A DNA stretch of 64,000 nt from assembly GCF_003966125.1 (NCBI RefSeq), contig NZ_RXMA01000012.1, positions 1 through 64,000 of the forward strand. The letters are read 5' to 3'. Numbering within the stretch: the first letter of the stretch is position 1; each line of letters begins with the position of its first letter. The position numbers were made by a program, and so were the translations under genes. Origin of the DNA: Azospirillum griseum (GTDB lineage: Bacteria; Pseudomonadota; Alphaproteobacteria; Azospirillales; Azospirillaceae). Of this stretch, positions 28,068 through 39,507 are shown piece by piece. The notes beneath the pieces are model-generated. The model did not search any database. It worked only from the letters and a program-made list of their open reading frames with translations, and was not told where the DNA came from.

Positions 28068-28933
28068 GCCGCCACCGCGCGGGCTTCCAGCCAGTCCAGC
28101 AGGGTTGGCCACAGCGTCGCCTCGTGCTGGCGGCGGAAGAAGCCGAAATGACCGATGGGGCCGCTGCCAACCGCCTTGGCCGACAGGTGGTGACGCTCAA
28201 TCCGGGCGGACGTGAAGTGGCTGGCCAGCAGATCGATCCCCGGTGGGGTGGCCCAGGGATCATCGTCAAAGCCCAGGATCAGCAGCGGGGTGTTCACGCG
28301 GGCAAAGCGTTGCGCGGCGTCCACCGCCGGGTCGTCGAAGAAATAGCGCGGCAGGCTGGTCCAACGGCTCCACTGGCGGGCGACCCCGGCGGGCAAATCC
28401 TCGCCGATGCCGATCCGGCGGCTGGGCACATAGCCCAACATCGCCGAGGTCAGCGGGCAGACCAGCTTCAGCAAGGCGGTGGCGCGCCAGCGTTCGACGG
28501 CGGGGGTGATGAAGCGCAAACACCCGGCGTGCGAGGCGACCAGCGCGGCGGCGGTCAAATGCCGACTGCTCGCGCACAGGCCGATGGCGTGGCCGCCAAA
28601 GCTGTGCCCGACCGCCAACAATGGCGCGTCCGGCCAGCGTTGGCGCGCCCACTCCGTGACGCTGTCCACATCCAAATCGGCCCAGTCCAGCATCGTCGCC
28701 GAAAAGCCACGCAGGCGCGGCGGGCGCGACCGCCCGATCCCCCGATAGTCATAGGTGACGACGGCAAAGCCACGCGCCGCCAGCGCGTCGGCGATCGGGG
28801 CATAAAGCCGTTCCGGCACCGCCGTAGCCGGGTGAAGCAGCACAACCCCCAACGCCCGCCGCGCCGGTTCCCGCAGGGTCACGCCCAGGGAATGCCCGTC
28901 CAACGATGGCAGGCACAGTTCGGAAACCACCAT
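28064..28933 (-). CDS. alpha/beta hydrolase
   Basis: The 289-residue protein has an alpha/beta-hydrolase fold with VVLLHPATAV as the oxyanion region, YDYRGIGRS, the nucleophile elbow GHSFGG (Ser in the middle) and late acid/His candidates around GFDDDPWA and GPIGHFGFF. It resembles the COG4757-type predicted hydrolases. There is no signal peptide, so it is cytosolic. The substrate is unknown. It is the first gene of a two-gene operon with the MarR regulator, suggesting that it acts on a compound that the regulator senses. Confidence 0.87.
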   Translation of the reverse strand: MVVSELCLPSLDGHSLGVTLREPARRALGVVLLHPATAVPERLYAPIADALAARGFAVVTYDYRGIGRSRPPRLRGFSATMLDWADLDVDSVTEWARQRWPDAPLLAVGHSFGGHAIGLCASSRHLTAAALVASHAGCLRFITPAVERWRATALLKLVCPLTSAMLGYVPSRRIGIGEDLPAGVARQWSRWTSLPRYFFDDPAVDAAQRFARVNTPLLILGFDDDPWATPPGIDLLASHFTSARIERHHLSAKAVGSGPIGHFGFFRRQHEATLWPTLLDWLEARAVAA

Positions 28934-28957
28934 GTGTCAGACCTTTATCGGAAAGTG

Positions 28958-29039
28958 TTTCGTGTATGAAATAGTTGATCGTGGACCATCCTTTGTCCAG
29001 ATGATTCACGTTATCGCGATGAAATTGACCTATAGGTCA
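28958..29039 (-). promoter_or_regulatory. palindromes upstream of the hydrolase-marR operon, possible operators
   Basis: TTTCGTGTATGAAA at 28958-28971 has inverted TTTC/GAAA arms, and TGACCTATAGGTCA at 29026-29039 is a perfect 14-bp palindrome. Both are in the short region before the operon start, where an autoregulating MarR protein would bind. Which one is used, if either, is not shown by the sequence. Confidence 0.45.
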
Positions 29040-29157
29040 CTCGAGACCACCCATCCCGCCGCCGCGCCTTTCCCCGGTGACGGCCAAAAGCAGCACACGC
29101 CATCCGTGCCCTGACCGCGAGGCAAGGCATGGCGCGCCGCAAAATGTGTGGAAAAAC

Positions 29158-29233
29158 TGGTAGGCCTGGCCGGATTTGAACCGACGACAACACCGTTATG
29201 AGCGGCGCGTTCTAACCACTGAACTACAGGCCC
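29158..29233 (-). tRNA. tRNA with CAT anticodon (probably tRNA-Ile2, possibly elongator tRNA-Met)
   Basis: On the minus strand a 76-nt cloverleaf starts GGGCCTGTAGTTCAGTGG, has the anticodon loop CTCATAA and ends with an encoded CCA. The acceptor stem is GGGCCTG/CAGGCCT with a G-T first pair. CAT tRNAs can be initiator Met, elongator Met or Ile with lysidine at C34; the paired acceptor end rules out initiator. I lean to Ile2 without being able to exclude Met. Confidence 0.9.
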
Positions 29234-29315
29234 ATCCAGGGAGCGGCACTTTGCGACAAAGCGGGGGCGTTTTGCAACCCCTCGTTCACATGTTCAAACC
29301 ACTGCCCCAAACGGA

Positions 29316-29339
29316 AACGGGGGCCGCAAGGCCCCCGTT
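29316..29339 (-). terminator. hairpin terminator after rpoD
   Basis: AACGGGGGCC and GGCCCCCGTT form a perfect 10-bp stem with a GCAA loop, about 30 bp after the rpoD stop. The T-run is short on the rpoD strand (CGTTTCCGTTT), so termination may be partial. Confidence 0.7.
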
Positions 29340-29370
29340 CCCACACAGTGCAACAACGGCGAACGCCCGG

Positions 29371-31350
<1,980 letters not shown>

Positions 31351-31486
31351 GCGATCGGTGCCCCCGCATTACCCCAGTGAAAAAAATACGAAGAGGACGC
31401 CCGGTCGCGGTTGCCCGCACCGTCCGCCCCCACCCACACGCTCTGTACCCGCCTTGCGGCCCAGCCGACGATGACCGCCTGCGCGG

Positions 31487-34333
31487 TCAGAAATCGTCCG
31501 AATCATCGCCATCCGTCATTCCCATCGCGGACTTGATGACCTCCTGTTGAAGCGCCACGACCCGCGCGAGGTTGGCCTCGCTGTTGTCACGGGTCAGAGC
31601 CGCCTTGGCCTCCCTGAGATCGTCGAGCATCCGCCGGTGAAGCAGATGCTGCCACGTCGGCCACCATCCCTTCCGCGCCTCGTCGGTCGAGGCGTCCGGG
31701 CGGGCGAAGGCGGCGTGAACATAGGTCGATTCACTCAGCAACGCGCTGACCAGCTCCTCCTGACCAGCGGAAGACAAGTGGCGACAAAGGGCAGCCGCGT
31801 CAAGTCCCGAGTCGCGGTTGCGGTCGTCCGACAGGCATTCCTGCACCGCCCAGCGCAATTTTTCCATCTCAGGGTCGCCCAACGGCAACAGACCCAGCGA
31901 TTCCCCGACCTCGCCGAACAGCTCGGGGTGGTTGATCAGGGTGGCCAGCAGAATCCGTTCGCGCACCGTCCCCAGCCGCGCCGCGCTGCCCCGCCCCTGC
32001 CCGACCGGCTTGGCGGTCAGCCGCCCCGGCGTGCCCGGCACATGGCGGCGCGGCGGTTCGCCCGGACGGCGGCCCGGAACCCAGGGGCCGCGCCCGCCCC
32101 GGTCGCGCGCGGGCGGGGCAAAGGCCTCGTCCACCCGGCGGCGCATCTCGGTGCGGTAGAAGCCCTGGACGTCGCGGTCGGCGATGGTGGCCACCCGCGC
32201 CTCCAGCGCCGCCTTGACCGCCGCCTTGGCTTCCGGCGTGTCGGTGGGACGCCCCTCCGTCTCCATCCGCCACAGCGCATCCGACAGCGGGATCGCCTGC
32301 TCCAACAGCCCGGTCATCGCCTTTGGCCCGTGGGCGCGGATCAGGCTGTCGGGATCCTCGCCCTCCGGCATGAAGACGACGCGGGCCGACTGGCCGGGGG
32401 CCAGATGGGGCAGGATGCGCTCCACCGCCCGCCACGCCGCCCGCCGCCCGGCGTTGTCGCCGTCAAAGCAGAGGCAGGGGATCTTTTCCGACGCCGGAAT
32501 CAGCTTCCACAGCTCCTGAACCTGGGTTTCGGTCAGGGCCGTGCCCAGCGGGGCCACCGCGCCCTCGAACCCGGCGCGGACCAGGGCGATGACGTCCATA
32601 TAGCCTTCGGCGACGATCACCGGCTTGCCATCCGCCGCCGCCTGCCGGGCGCGCGACAGGCCATAGAGCAGAGTGCCCTTGTGGAACAGCGGCGTGTCGG
32701 GCGTGTTGACGTATTTCGGCCCGTCGCCCTCCAGAATGCGCCCGCCAAAGGCGACGACCTGCCCGCGCCGGTCGGTGACGGGGAACATCACGCGGTTGCG
32801 GAAGAAGCTGTAGGCGGTGCGGCCATCGTCGGGCCGCTTCAGCAACCCCGCCGTGACCATGTCCTCCTCGTCGAACTTCAGCCGCAGCAAATGTTGGCGC
32901 AGCGCCCCCGAATCGCCGGGGGCAAAGCCCAGACGGAAGCGCGCCAGCGCCTCGCCATCCAAACCGCGCCGCCGCAGATACTCCAACCCGGCCCGCCCGG
33001 CCCCGGTCTGCAATTGCTGTTCGAACCAGCGCGCCGCCTGCTCGACCAGATCATGCAGGGTCTTGCGCCGTTCGTAATGGTGGCGGTCCTCCTCCGTCGG
33101 GCGCGGAACCGGCAACCCGGCCTCGCCCGCCAGATGCTCCACCGCCTCGGGAAAGGCGAGGTTGTCGTGGCGCATGACAAAGCCGATGACATCGCCGTGC
33201 GCGCCGCAACCAAAGCAGTTTCCGGTCAGGATGTGGTCTTCCAACGCAAAGGCGTGTTCGCCCGGCACGCTGGCGCAAAAGACCTCCTCCTCCCGCTCCG
33301 TCTCTTCCACCGTCGCCACCACCCAGCGCAGCCGCCCAAAGGATTTGTCGGCGGCTTCGAACCGTTGGCGCGCGGTCTCCCCCAGGAACAGATCCGGGTG
33401 CAGCGTGGACGGCACGAAATGGATGCGGAAAATGTCCCTCATCTCCGACGCCAAACCTTGGCGCGTCGCCATGGTGATGCCATAGGTGCCGATGCCCAGG
33501 CGTAAGGCGGCGGTGCGCACCCATTCCAGATGCGCCCGGTTGGCGCTGTGCAGCATCACCGTGCCATCCTTGGCGACATGACCGTCGGCGGCGAGGTAGC
33601 CTGCGAGAAAACCCAAAAGATAGGCGTCGCTGCTGTCCAGCGACGGAAGCTCCTTCATATGGCCGAAGGATTTCCCCCCGTAGATGCGCAGATAGGGTTT
33701 GCCATGCTCCGTCAGGCGGGGCTGCGGCGATTGGTTGGGAAACCACTCCGCCAGCACGCGGTCCTTGTCGCCGTGCAGGTGAACATGGCCGTAGCCGCCC
33801 TTATCCACCGATCCGTCGCCAAACACCACACCATGCGCGACGCCTTCCGGATCCAGCGTCCAATCCTGGCGCGCTTCGGGAAGGACCGCTTCGAGTCGAT
33901 GCCCCGGCCGCAGCGCGGTGGTCAGCACATCGCCCTGAACGCCGCGCACGAACCAGCGATGCCCGGCGGTGGCGTGGAGCGTTTTGGTCTGGCCGTTGCG
34001 GGTCAGCGTGATGCGGTGAAGCTTTTGGACACCATAAGCGCGGAATTCCGCCGGAACCCAGACACCGCCGCGCGTCAGCACCGTTTGCGTCGTTCCGGCC
34101 AAATCGGCAATCGCCCGTTCCCCGTCGCGCAGCAGCACACGGGTTTCCGCCGCCAGACAATGAAAGAACCCCTTCTGGTCGTTGACGTAGAAGGAGGGGG
34201 ATTTCTCGTTGTGGAAGGGGCACGGCGCCTTGAATTCCCGACCGGCGCGGATCAGGCGCAGCCGTTTGGACACCACGTCCGACAGGGCCAGCCGGTTGCG
34301 CAGCTCTTCCAGGAATTGGGGGGGGAAGGCCAT
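31487..34333 (-). CDS. dnaG: DNA primase DnaG, interrupted by an intein
   Basis: The 948-residue precursor contains a normal bacterial primase of about 634 residues plus a 314-residue intein (residues 59-372). The N-terminal CHC2 zinc finger begins with Cys38 and His41; its remaining ligands are CFGCG just after the intein, giving CxxH-x17-CxxC once spliced. The TOPRIM catalytic region holds VIVAEGYMDVIAL and CLCFDGDNAGRRAAWRA. The C-terminal part (about 800-948) is the helicase-binding domain. DnaG makes RNA primers for replication, so the cell depends on splicing. The gene lies between yqeY and rpoD, 114 bp after yqeY. Confidence 0.96.
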   Translation of the reverse strand: MAFPPQFLEELRNRLALSDVVSKRLRLIRAGREFKAPCPFHNEKSPSFYVNDQKGFFHCLAAETRVLLRDGERAIADLAGTTQTVLTRGGVWVPAEFRAYGVQKLHRITLTRNGQTKTLHATAGHRWFVRGVQGDVLTTALRPGHRLEAVLPEARQDWTLDPEGVAHGVVFGDGSVDKGGYGHVHLHGDKDRVLAEWFPNQSPQPRLTEHGKPYLRIYGGKSFGHMKELPSLDSSDAYLLGFLAGYLAADGHVAKDGTVMLHSANRAHLEWVRTAALRLGIGTYGITMATRQGLASEMRDIFRIHFVPSTLHPDLFLGETARQRFEAADKSFGRLRWVVATVEETEREEEVFCASVPGEHAFALEDHILTGNCFGCGAHGDVIGFVMRHDNLAFPEAVEHLAGEAGLPVPRPTEEDRHHYERRKTLHDLVEQAARWFEQQLQTGAGRAGLEYLRRRGLDGEALARFRLGFAPGDSGALRQHLLRLKFDEEDMVTAGLLKRPDDGRTAYSFFRNRVMFPVTDRRGQVVAFGGRILEGDGPKYVNTPDTPLFHKGTLLYGLSRARQAAADGKPVIVAEGYMDVIALVRAGFEGAVAPLGTALTETQVQELWKLIPASEKIPCLCFDGDNAGRRAAWRAVERILPHLAPGQSARVVFMPEGEDPDSLIRAHGPKAMTGLLEQAIPLSDALWRMETEGRPTDTPEAKAAVKAALEARVATIADRDVQGFYRTEMRRRVDEAFAPPARDRGGRGPWVPGRRPGEPPRRHVPGTPGRLTAKPVGQGRGSAARLGTVRERILLATLINHPELFGEVGESLGLLPLGDPEMEKLRWAVQECLSDDRNRDSGLDAAALCRHLSSAGQEELVSALLSESTYVHAAFARPDASTDEARKGWWPTWQHLLHRRMLDDLREAKAALTRDNSEANLARVVALQQEVIKSAMGMTDGDDSDDF
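33218..34159 (-). mobile_element. intein with LAGLIDADG homing endonuclease in the DnaG zinc finger
   Basis: The intein runs from Cys59 (CLAAETRVLLRDG, block A) to Asn372 (HAFALEDHILTGN, blocks F and G), followed by Cys373 as the +1 nucleophile. Block B is present as TAGH (residues 122-125). Two LAGLIDADG-like helices are visible, GVVFGDGSV (about 168-176) and LLGFLAGYLAADG (about 239-251), as in an endonuclease-bearing intein. The usual penultimate His is replaced by Gly371, which still allows splicing in other known inteins. Cys1 of the intein and Cys+1 occupy the position of the third zinc ligand. Reading frame is kept throughout, so it appears intact. Confidence 0.93.
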
Positions 34334-34447
34334 GGGTCACATCACCGGGTCATGCGGGGGACAGCGTAACGCGGATCGCCGCGCGCCGCATCAACGGCGG
34401 CGGCGGCGATCCGGCGCGCGGACACACCCGGCGTCGGGCGGTTCCGG

Positions 34448-34906
34448 TCAGGCCGACAGGCGTTGCTTGACCAGCGGCCCGGCCTTGGCGAAATCCATCT
34501 CGCCCGCGTGGCGGGTCTTCAGCTCCGCCATCACCTTGCCCATGTCCTTGATCGAGGTGGCCCCCAGCTCCGCCACGATGGCGGCGATGGCCGCAACGAC
34601 CTCCTCCTCCGACAATTGCTTGGGCAGGAAGCGTTCGATGACGGCGATCTCCTCGCGCTCCTGCTGGGCGAGTTCGGGGCGGCCGCCCTGCTCGTACATC
34701 GTCGCCGATTCGTTGCGCTGCTTGATCAGGGTTTGCAGCATCGACAGGACCTCGCCATCGTCGATGCCGTCGGTGACGCCGCGCGTGCGGGCGGCGATGT
34801 CCCGGTCCTTCAGGCCCGCCAGGACCATGCGGAGGGTGGAGACGGCGCGCGTGTCCTTGGCGCGCATGGACTCCTTCAAGGCATCGTTCAACCGGGTGCG
34901 CAGCAT
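34448..34906 (-). CDS. GatB/YqeY domain-containing protein
   Basis: The 152-residue protein matches the YqeY family, related to the tRNA-binding tail of GatB: LRTRLNDALKESMRAKDTRA at the start, then LIKQRNESATMYEQGGR and IERFLPKQLSEEE. The family is believed to help tRNA handling or tRNA-dependent amidation, without a proven reaction. The ATG at 34906 is preceded by GAGG; an ATG five codons earlier has no such site. In alphaproteobacteria it commonly heads the dnaG-rpoD operon, as here, and is divergent from carA. Confidence 0.9.
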   Translation of the reverse strand: MLRTRLNDALKESMRAKDTRAVSTLRMVLAGLKDRDIAARTRGVTDGIDDGEVLSMLQTLIKQRNESATMYEQGGRPELAQQEREEIAVIERFLPKQLSEEEVVAAIAAIVAELGATSIKDMGKVMAELKTRHAGEMDFAKAGPLVKQRLSA

Positions 34907-35314
34907 GTTCCTGTTCCTCATCGTCTGGCCGACGGCAACCTGGAGCCATCAGCGGCGGGCCATCGGCGGCGGGCGACTATCGGCAATCGCCCATCAAAGG
35001 TCACGCCTTATATAGAGCGGCGGCGTTTCCTCCGCGACTCCCCGTGTTGCGGAATCGTCGGGGAAAGCGCCATCGCAACGCCGCCCTGCAAAGCTATTGC
35101 TGGAAATCGGTCGGCCATTCGTCCTATAGGATGTCCGGCTTGCCCTGACCCGCCCACTCGATCCCGTCACCGCCCCTTTCGGCGGGGAGGGGGTGCGAGC
35201 GGGTCTGCGCGCGCGCCCGGTGGGACGCCAGACCGTCGCCGTTCCGCCCGCCCATTTGGTCGATCCGGTTTGGTCGATCCGTCGACGGTCGCGGTTTTTG
35301 GAAGGTCCAACGGA
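34907..35314. other. 408-bp divergent intergenic region between yqeY and carA
   Basis: The region must hold the promoters of the yqeY-dnaG-rpoD operon (leftward) and of carA (rightward). AT-rich -10-like elements are visible: TTATATA at 35008-35014 and TATAGG near 35125. I could not assign convincing -35 partners. A small CCGCC/GGCGG hairpin near 35169-35184 has no T-tract. No ORF, RNA gene or known riboswitch was recognised. Confidence 0.5.
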
Positions 35315-36487
35315 ATGACTCTCGCCTCTCCCCCCTCCGACAAGGCCGTTCACACCGGCGTGCTGGTTCTGGCTGACGGCACCGTGTTCCGTGGCCGAGG
35401 CATCGGGGCCGTCGGGGATTCGGTGGGCGAGGTGTGCTTCAACACCTCGATGACCGGCTATCAGGAAATCCTGACCGATCCCAGCTACGCCGGGCAGATC
35501 ATCACCTTCACCTTTCCGCACATCGGCAACACCGGCACCAACGCCGAAGACATCGAGACGGTGACTCCGGCGGCGCGCGGCCTGATCCTGCGCGCCGACA
35601 TCACCGCCCCGTCGAACTGGCGCGCGAACGACCATCTGGACGGCTGGTTGAAGAAAAACAACCTGATCGGCCTGAGCGGCATCGACACCCGCCGCCTGAC
35701 CCGCCGCATCCGCGACCAGGGCGCGCCCAACGGCGTCGTCGCCCACGCGCCGGATGGGGTGTTCGACCTCGACGCGCTGGTCGCCAAGGCCAAGGGCTGG
35801 CCCGGCCTGGAGGGCATGGATCTGGCCAAGGACGTGTCCTGCCGCCAGACCTATGGCTGGGATGAAGCGGCCTGGAGCATCTCCGGCGGCTACGCCACCC
35901 AGACCGAGCCGAAATTCCACGTCGTCGCCATCGATTACGGGGCCAAGCGCAACATCCTGCGCTGCCTCGCCGCCGCTGGCTGCAAGGTGACGGTGGTCCC
36001 GGCGACCGCCAGCGCCGACGACGTGCTGCGCCACAAGCCCGACGGCGTGTTCCTGTCGAACGGTCCCGGCGACCCCGCCGCCACCGGCGTCTACGCCGTG
36101 CCGACCATCCAGGCGCTGTTGGCCACCGGCCTGCCGATCTTCGGCATTTGCCTGGGCCACCAAATGCTGTCGCTGGCGCTGGGGGCCAAGACCGCCAAGA
36201 TGCCGCTGGGCCATCGCGGGGCCAACCACCCGGTCAAGGATCTGGCCTCGGGCCGGGTGGAGATCACCAGCCAGAACCACGGCTTCGTCGTTCTGCCGGA
36301 ATCGCTGCCCGCCGACGCCGAAGTCACCCATGTCAGCCTGTTCGACGGCAGCAACGAGGGCATCCGCCTGACCGGCAAGCCGGTCTTCTCGGTGCAGTAC
36401 CACCCGGAAGCCTCGCCCGGCCCGCAGGACAGCCATTATCTGTTCGACCGCTTCGTCGGCTTCATGGCCGACAAGGCGGCGGCCTGA
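35315..36487 (+). CDS. carA: carbamoyl-phosphate synthase small subunit
   Basis: CarA hydrolyses glutamine and feeds ammonia to CarB to make carbamoyl phosphate for arginine and pyrimidines. The 390-residue protein has the N-terminal CPSase_sm_chain domain (FNTSMTGYQEILTDPSYAGQ) and a C-terminal class I glutamine amidotransferase with LSNGPGDP, the nucleophile Cys in FGICLGHQ and the His/Glu pair in QYHPEASPG. The ATG at 35315 is preceded by GGAAGG and begins exactly where the family starts; the frame is open much further back by chance. carB does not follow; an HNH-type gene does. Confidence 0.96.
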   Translation: MTLASPPSDKAVHTGVLVLADGTVFRGRGIGAVGDSVGEVCFNTSMTGYQEILTDPSYAGQIITFTFPHIGNTGTNAEDIETVTPAARGLILRADITAPSNWRANDHLDGWLKKNNLIGLSGIDTRRLTRRIRDQGAPNGVVAHAPDGVFDLDALVAKAKGWPGLEGMDLAKDVSCRQTYGWDEAAWSISGGYATQTEPKFHVVAIDYGAKRNILRCLAAAGCKVTVVPATASADDVLRHKPDGVFLSNGPGDPAATGVYAVPTIQALLATGLPIFGICLGHQMLSLALGAKTAKMPLGHRGANHPVKDLASGRVEITSQNHGFVVLPESLPADAEVTHVSLFDGSNEGIRLTGKPVFSVQYHPEASPGPQDSHYLFDRFVGFMADKAAA

Positions 36488-36492
36488 TCGCC

Positions 36493-36526
36493 CGCCCCCA
36501 CCCGCTCAACCGACCGGGTGGGGGCG
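36493..36526 (+). terminator. intrinsic terminator after carA
   Basis: CGCCCCCACCCG pairs with CGGGTGGGGGCG across a 10-base loop, followed by a moderately T-rich stretch (TGTCTTTGCTTT). Confidence 0.75.
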
Positions 36527-36561
36527 TGTCTTTGCTTTGATGTCGTTTTGAGGCATCAGCC

Positions 36562-36852
36562 ATGGCGGATGACCGGCCGCCCTGCCCGCTCTGCGACCGC
36601 CCGATGATCGCCGGGCCAAGCCTGAACGAGCATCACCTGATCCCCCGCACCTATGGCGGGCGGGTGACGGTGACGATGCACCGGATTTGCCACGCGAAAA
36701 TCCACGCCGTGCTGACCGAACAGCAATTGCGCGATCACTACCACGATTTTGACAGCCTGCGCGGCCATCCCGACATCGCGCTGTTCATCCGCTGGGTCCG
36801 CCGCAAGCCGCCGGAGTTCACCGACGGGCACGCGTCGGGCCGTCGGCGCTGA
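36562..36852 (+). CDS. small HNH-type zinc protein, 96 aa
   Basis: The protein has a CPLC zinc pair at the N terminus, then EHHLIPRTYGG and MHRICHAKIHAVL, the pattern of the HNH nuclease fold (His-His core, Asn/His helix). The size is near the minimum for the fold. Such proteins can be nicking or restriction enzymes, but small chromosomal members such as this one are often uncharacterised and may only bind nucleic acid. It stands alone after carA and converges with the secreted metalloprotease-like gene, 24 bp away. Confidence 0.75.
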   Translation: MADDRPPCPLCDRPMIAGPSLNEHHLIPRTYGGRVTVTMHRICHAKIHAVLTEQQLRDHYHDFDSLRGHPDIALFIRWVRRKPPEFTDGHASGRRR

Positions 36853-36876
36853 CACCATCGACCACAGCGCCGCAGG

Positions 36877-37629
36877 TCAGCCGGTGCGCCGGTTGGTCGG
36901 GTTGGGTTTGGGCAGATAGTCGCGGACCTCGCCGCCGCAGGATTTGGACACCCGCTCATACTCCTCGGCGGTGTCCACCTGGGCCTGACGCTGGTCACGC
37001 TCCCGCCCGAACTCCTGCATGATCGCCCGCATGGTGGCGTCGAGGCGGCGGCGGAAGGCTTGCATCGCCTGGTTTTCGCCGCGCACCCGCACCGGCTCGA
37101 ACTGGGCCAGCGTCTCCTCCAGCCGGCGACGGATCTGCGGGGCGGCCTCGCGCAACAGCGCCTCGTCCACCGCGATGTGCTTCATCTCGTGCTCCAGCAC
37201 CTCGCGGAAGATGCAGCTGGCCGTCGGCAGTTCGCGGGCCACCAGGACCACGCGCTGTTGAAAGCCGAACGACACCGTCATGGTCTTCAGCGAGGCGCAA
37301 AAGCTGCCGTCGCTCATCGGCTGGAACTGGGCGCTGATTTGCGATTGTTCGCCGTAGCGGGCCTGGGTCAGCCCCAGCACATGGCCGCGCGCCGAACCCG
37401 CCGGTCCGGGCGCACGCCCCGGTTGGCGGGCGAGCTGGGCGATGGACAGGCCGTCGTTGCGCTCGATGGGGGCGAGCGCGACCTCAAACGACAGGCTGGC
37501 CCGCGCGGACGGCGGGCAGCTTTGCGCCACGGCGCTGGTGGGCAGGAGGCTCCACCCCAGCAGCACGGCGCAGACACCGGAACGGAAGAGCCAGCAAGGG
37601 GAAAGCCGATGAGCGGTCATGCGAGCCAT
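36877..37629 (-). CDS. secreted protein with HExxH metalloprotease-like motif
   Basis: The 250-residue protein has a signal peptide (cleavage near TSAVAQ, about residue 32) and later the sequence LEHEMKHIAVDE, whose HEMKH fits the zinc-binding HExxH motif. The C-terminal third is a charged helical segment (MRAIMQEFGRERDQRQAQ). It is not one of the large well-known protease families; DUF922-type secreted proteins have a similar plan. A zinc-dependent hydrolase in the periplasm is a reasonable inference, not proof. The start at 37629 is chosen over one three codons later, but both fit. It follows serA by 41 bp and may be co-transcribed. Confidence 0.7.
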   Translation of the reverse strand: MARMTAHRLSPCWLFRSGVCAVLLGWSLLPTSAVAQSCPPSARASLSFEVALAPIERNDGLSIAQLARQPGRAPGPAGSARGHVLGLTQARYGEQSQISAQFQPMSDGSFCASLKTMTVSFGFQQRVVLVARELPTASCIFREVLEHEMKHIAVDEALLREAAPQIRRRLEETLAQFEPVRVRGENQAMQAFRRRLDATMRAIMQEFGRERDQRQAQVDTAEEYERVSKSCGGEVRDYLPKPNPTNRRTG

Positions 37630-37670
37630 ATCGCCCCGCCACCGCCCATCGGCAAGCCCCAAAGGATCGC

Positions 37671-38924
<1,254 letters not shown>

Positions 38925-39507
38925 CCGTCTTGGTCAATGGCCCGTCCGCCCCACAGGGAGGTGATGGAACGGCGGGCCTCGGCAAAGCGAGTGCGCACCG
39001 TACCGCCAACAGCGGGGCTTGTCATCCAACCGATGCTGCGCTGCCATAGTGCGTGGCGCATGACGGCGTGGCGGAAAACGCGCGGAACGCCACCGTATGG
39101 CCCCCACCCGATCCGCCGCGCGGCGGGACGGGACAGGCACCTGCGCCATAATCAGGGCCGCCTTGATCTGGGCCGCGAGGCGGCTCGCGACCCGGATGTT
39201 CCGGCGGTCGTTGCCGGGCGGAGCGCGATCGGTTAGGAATAAAGACCCCAAACCCCACCCGGAACCACCGCCATGCGCCCCACCCCGGCCCCGTTCGGTC
39301 GCGTCTCCCCGGCCCGTGCGCCGCAGGGCCGCGCGCGTCGTGCAACCGGTGAACAGCGCGCCGGAAACTGTTTCACGGTGTTTCAAACGTTCCATTCGCC
39401 CCGGCGTGGCCTTTCCCGCGCAGGCGCGGTGATCGGCTGTTGCGTGGAATCGTTCCAGGCGTATGGTGTGGCCGCCTGCGGATTGCCAGAGTTTTGAGAC
39501 GCCGACC
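38925..39507. other. 583-bp gene-free region between serA and the MFS exporter
   Basis: These genes are divergent, so both promoters should be here. I see no credible protein: all frames give Arg/Pro-rich low-quality translations. A perfect GAAAC-T-GTTTC inverted repeat at 39364-39374, followed by a GTTTCAAAC element, lies about 130 bp before the exporter and could bind a TetR- or MarR-like repressor. No RNA gene or riboswitch was recognised. Confidence 0.45.

Noticed and set aside
36562..36852. HNH protein as part of a defence island
   Set aside because: Only one small HNH-fold protein is present, with no methylase, helicase or nuclease partner; the neighbours are carA and a secreted protein.
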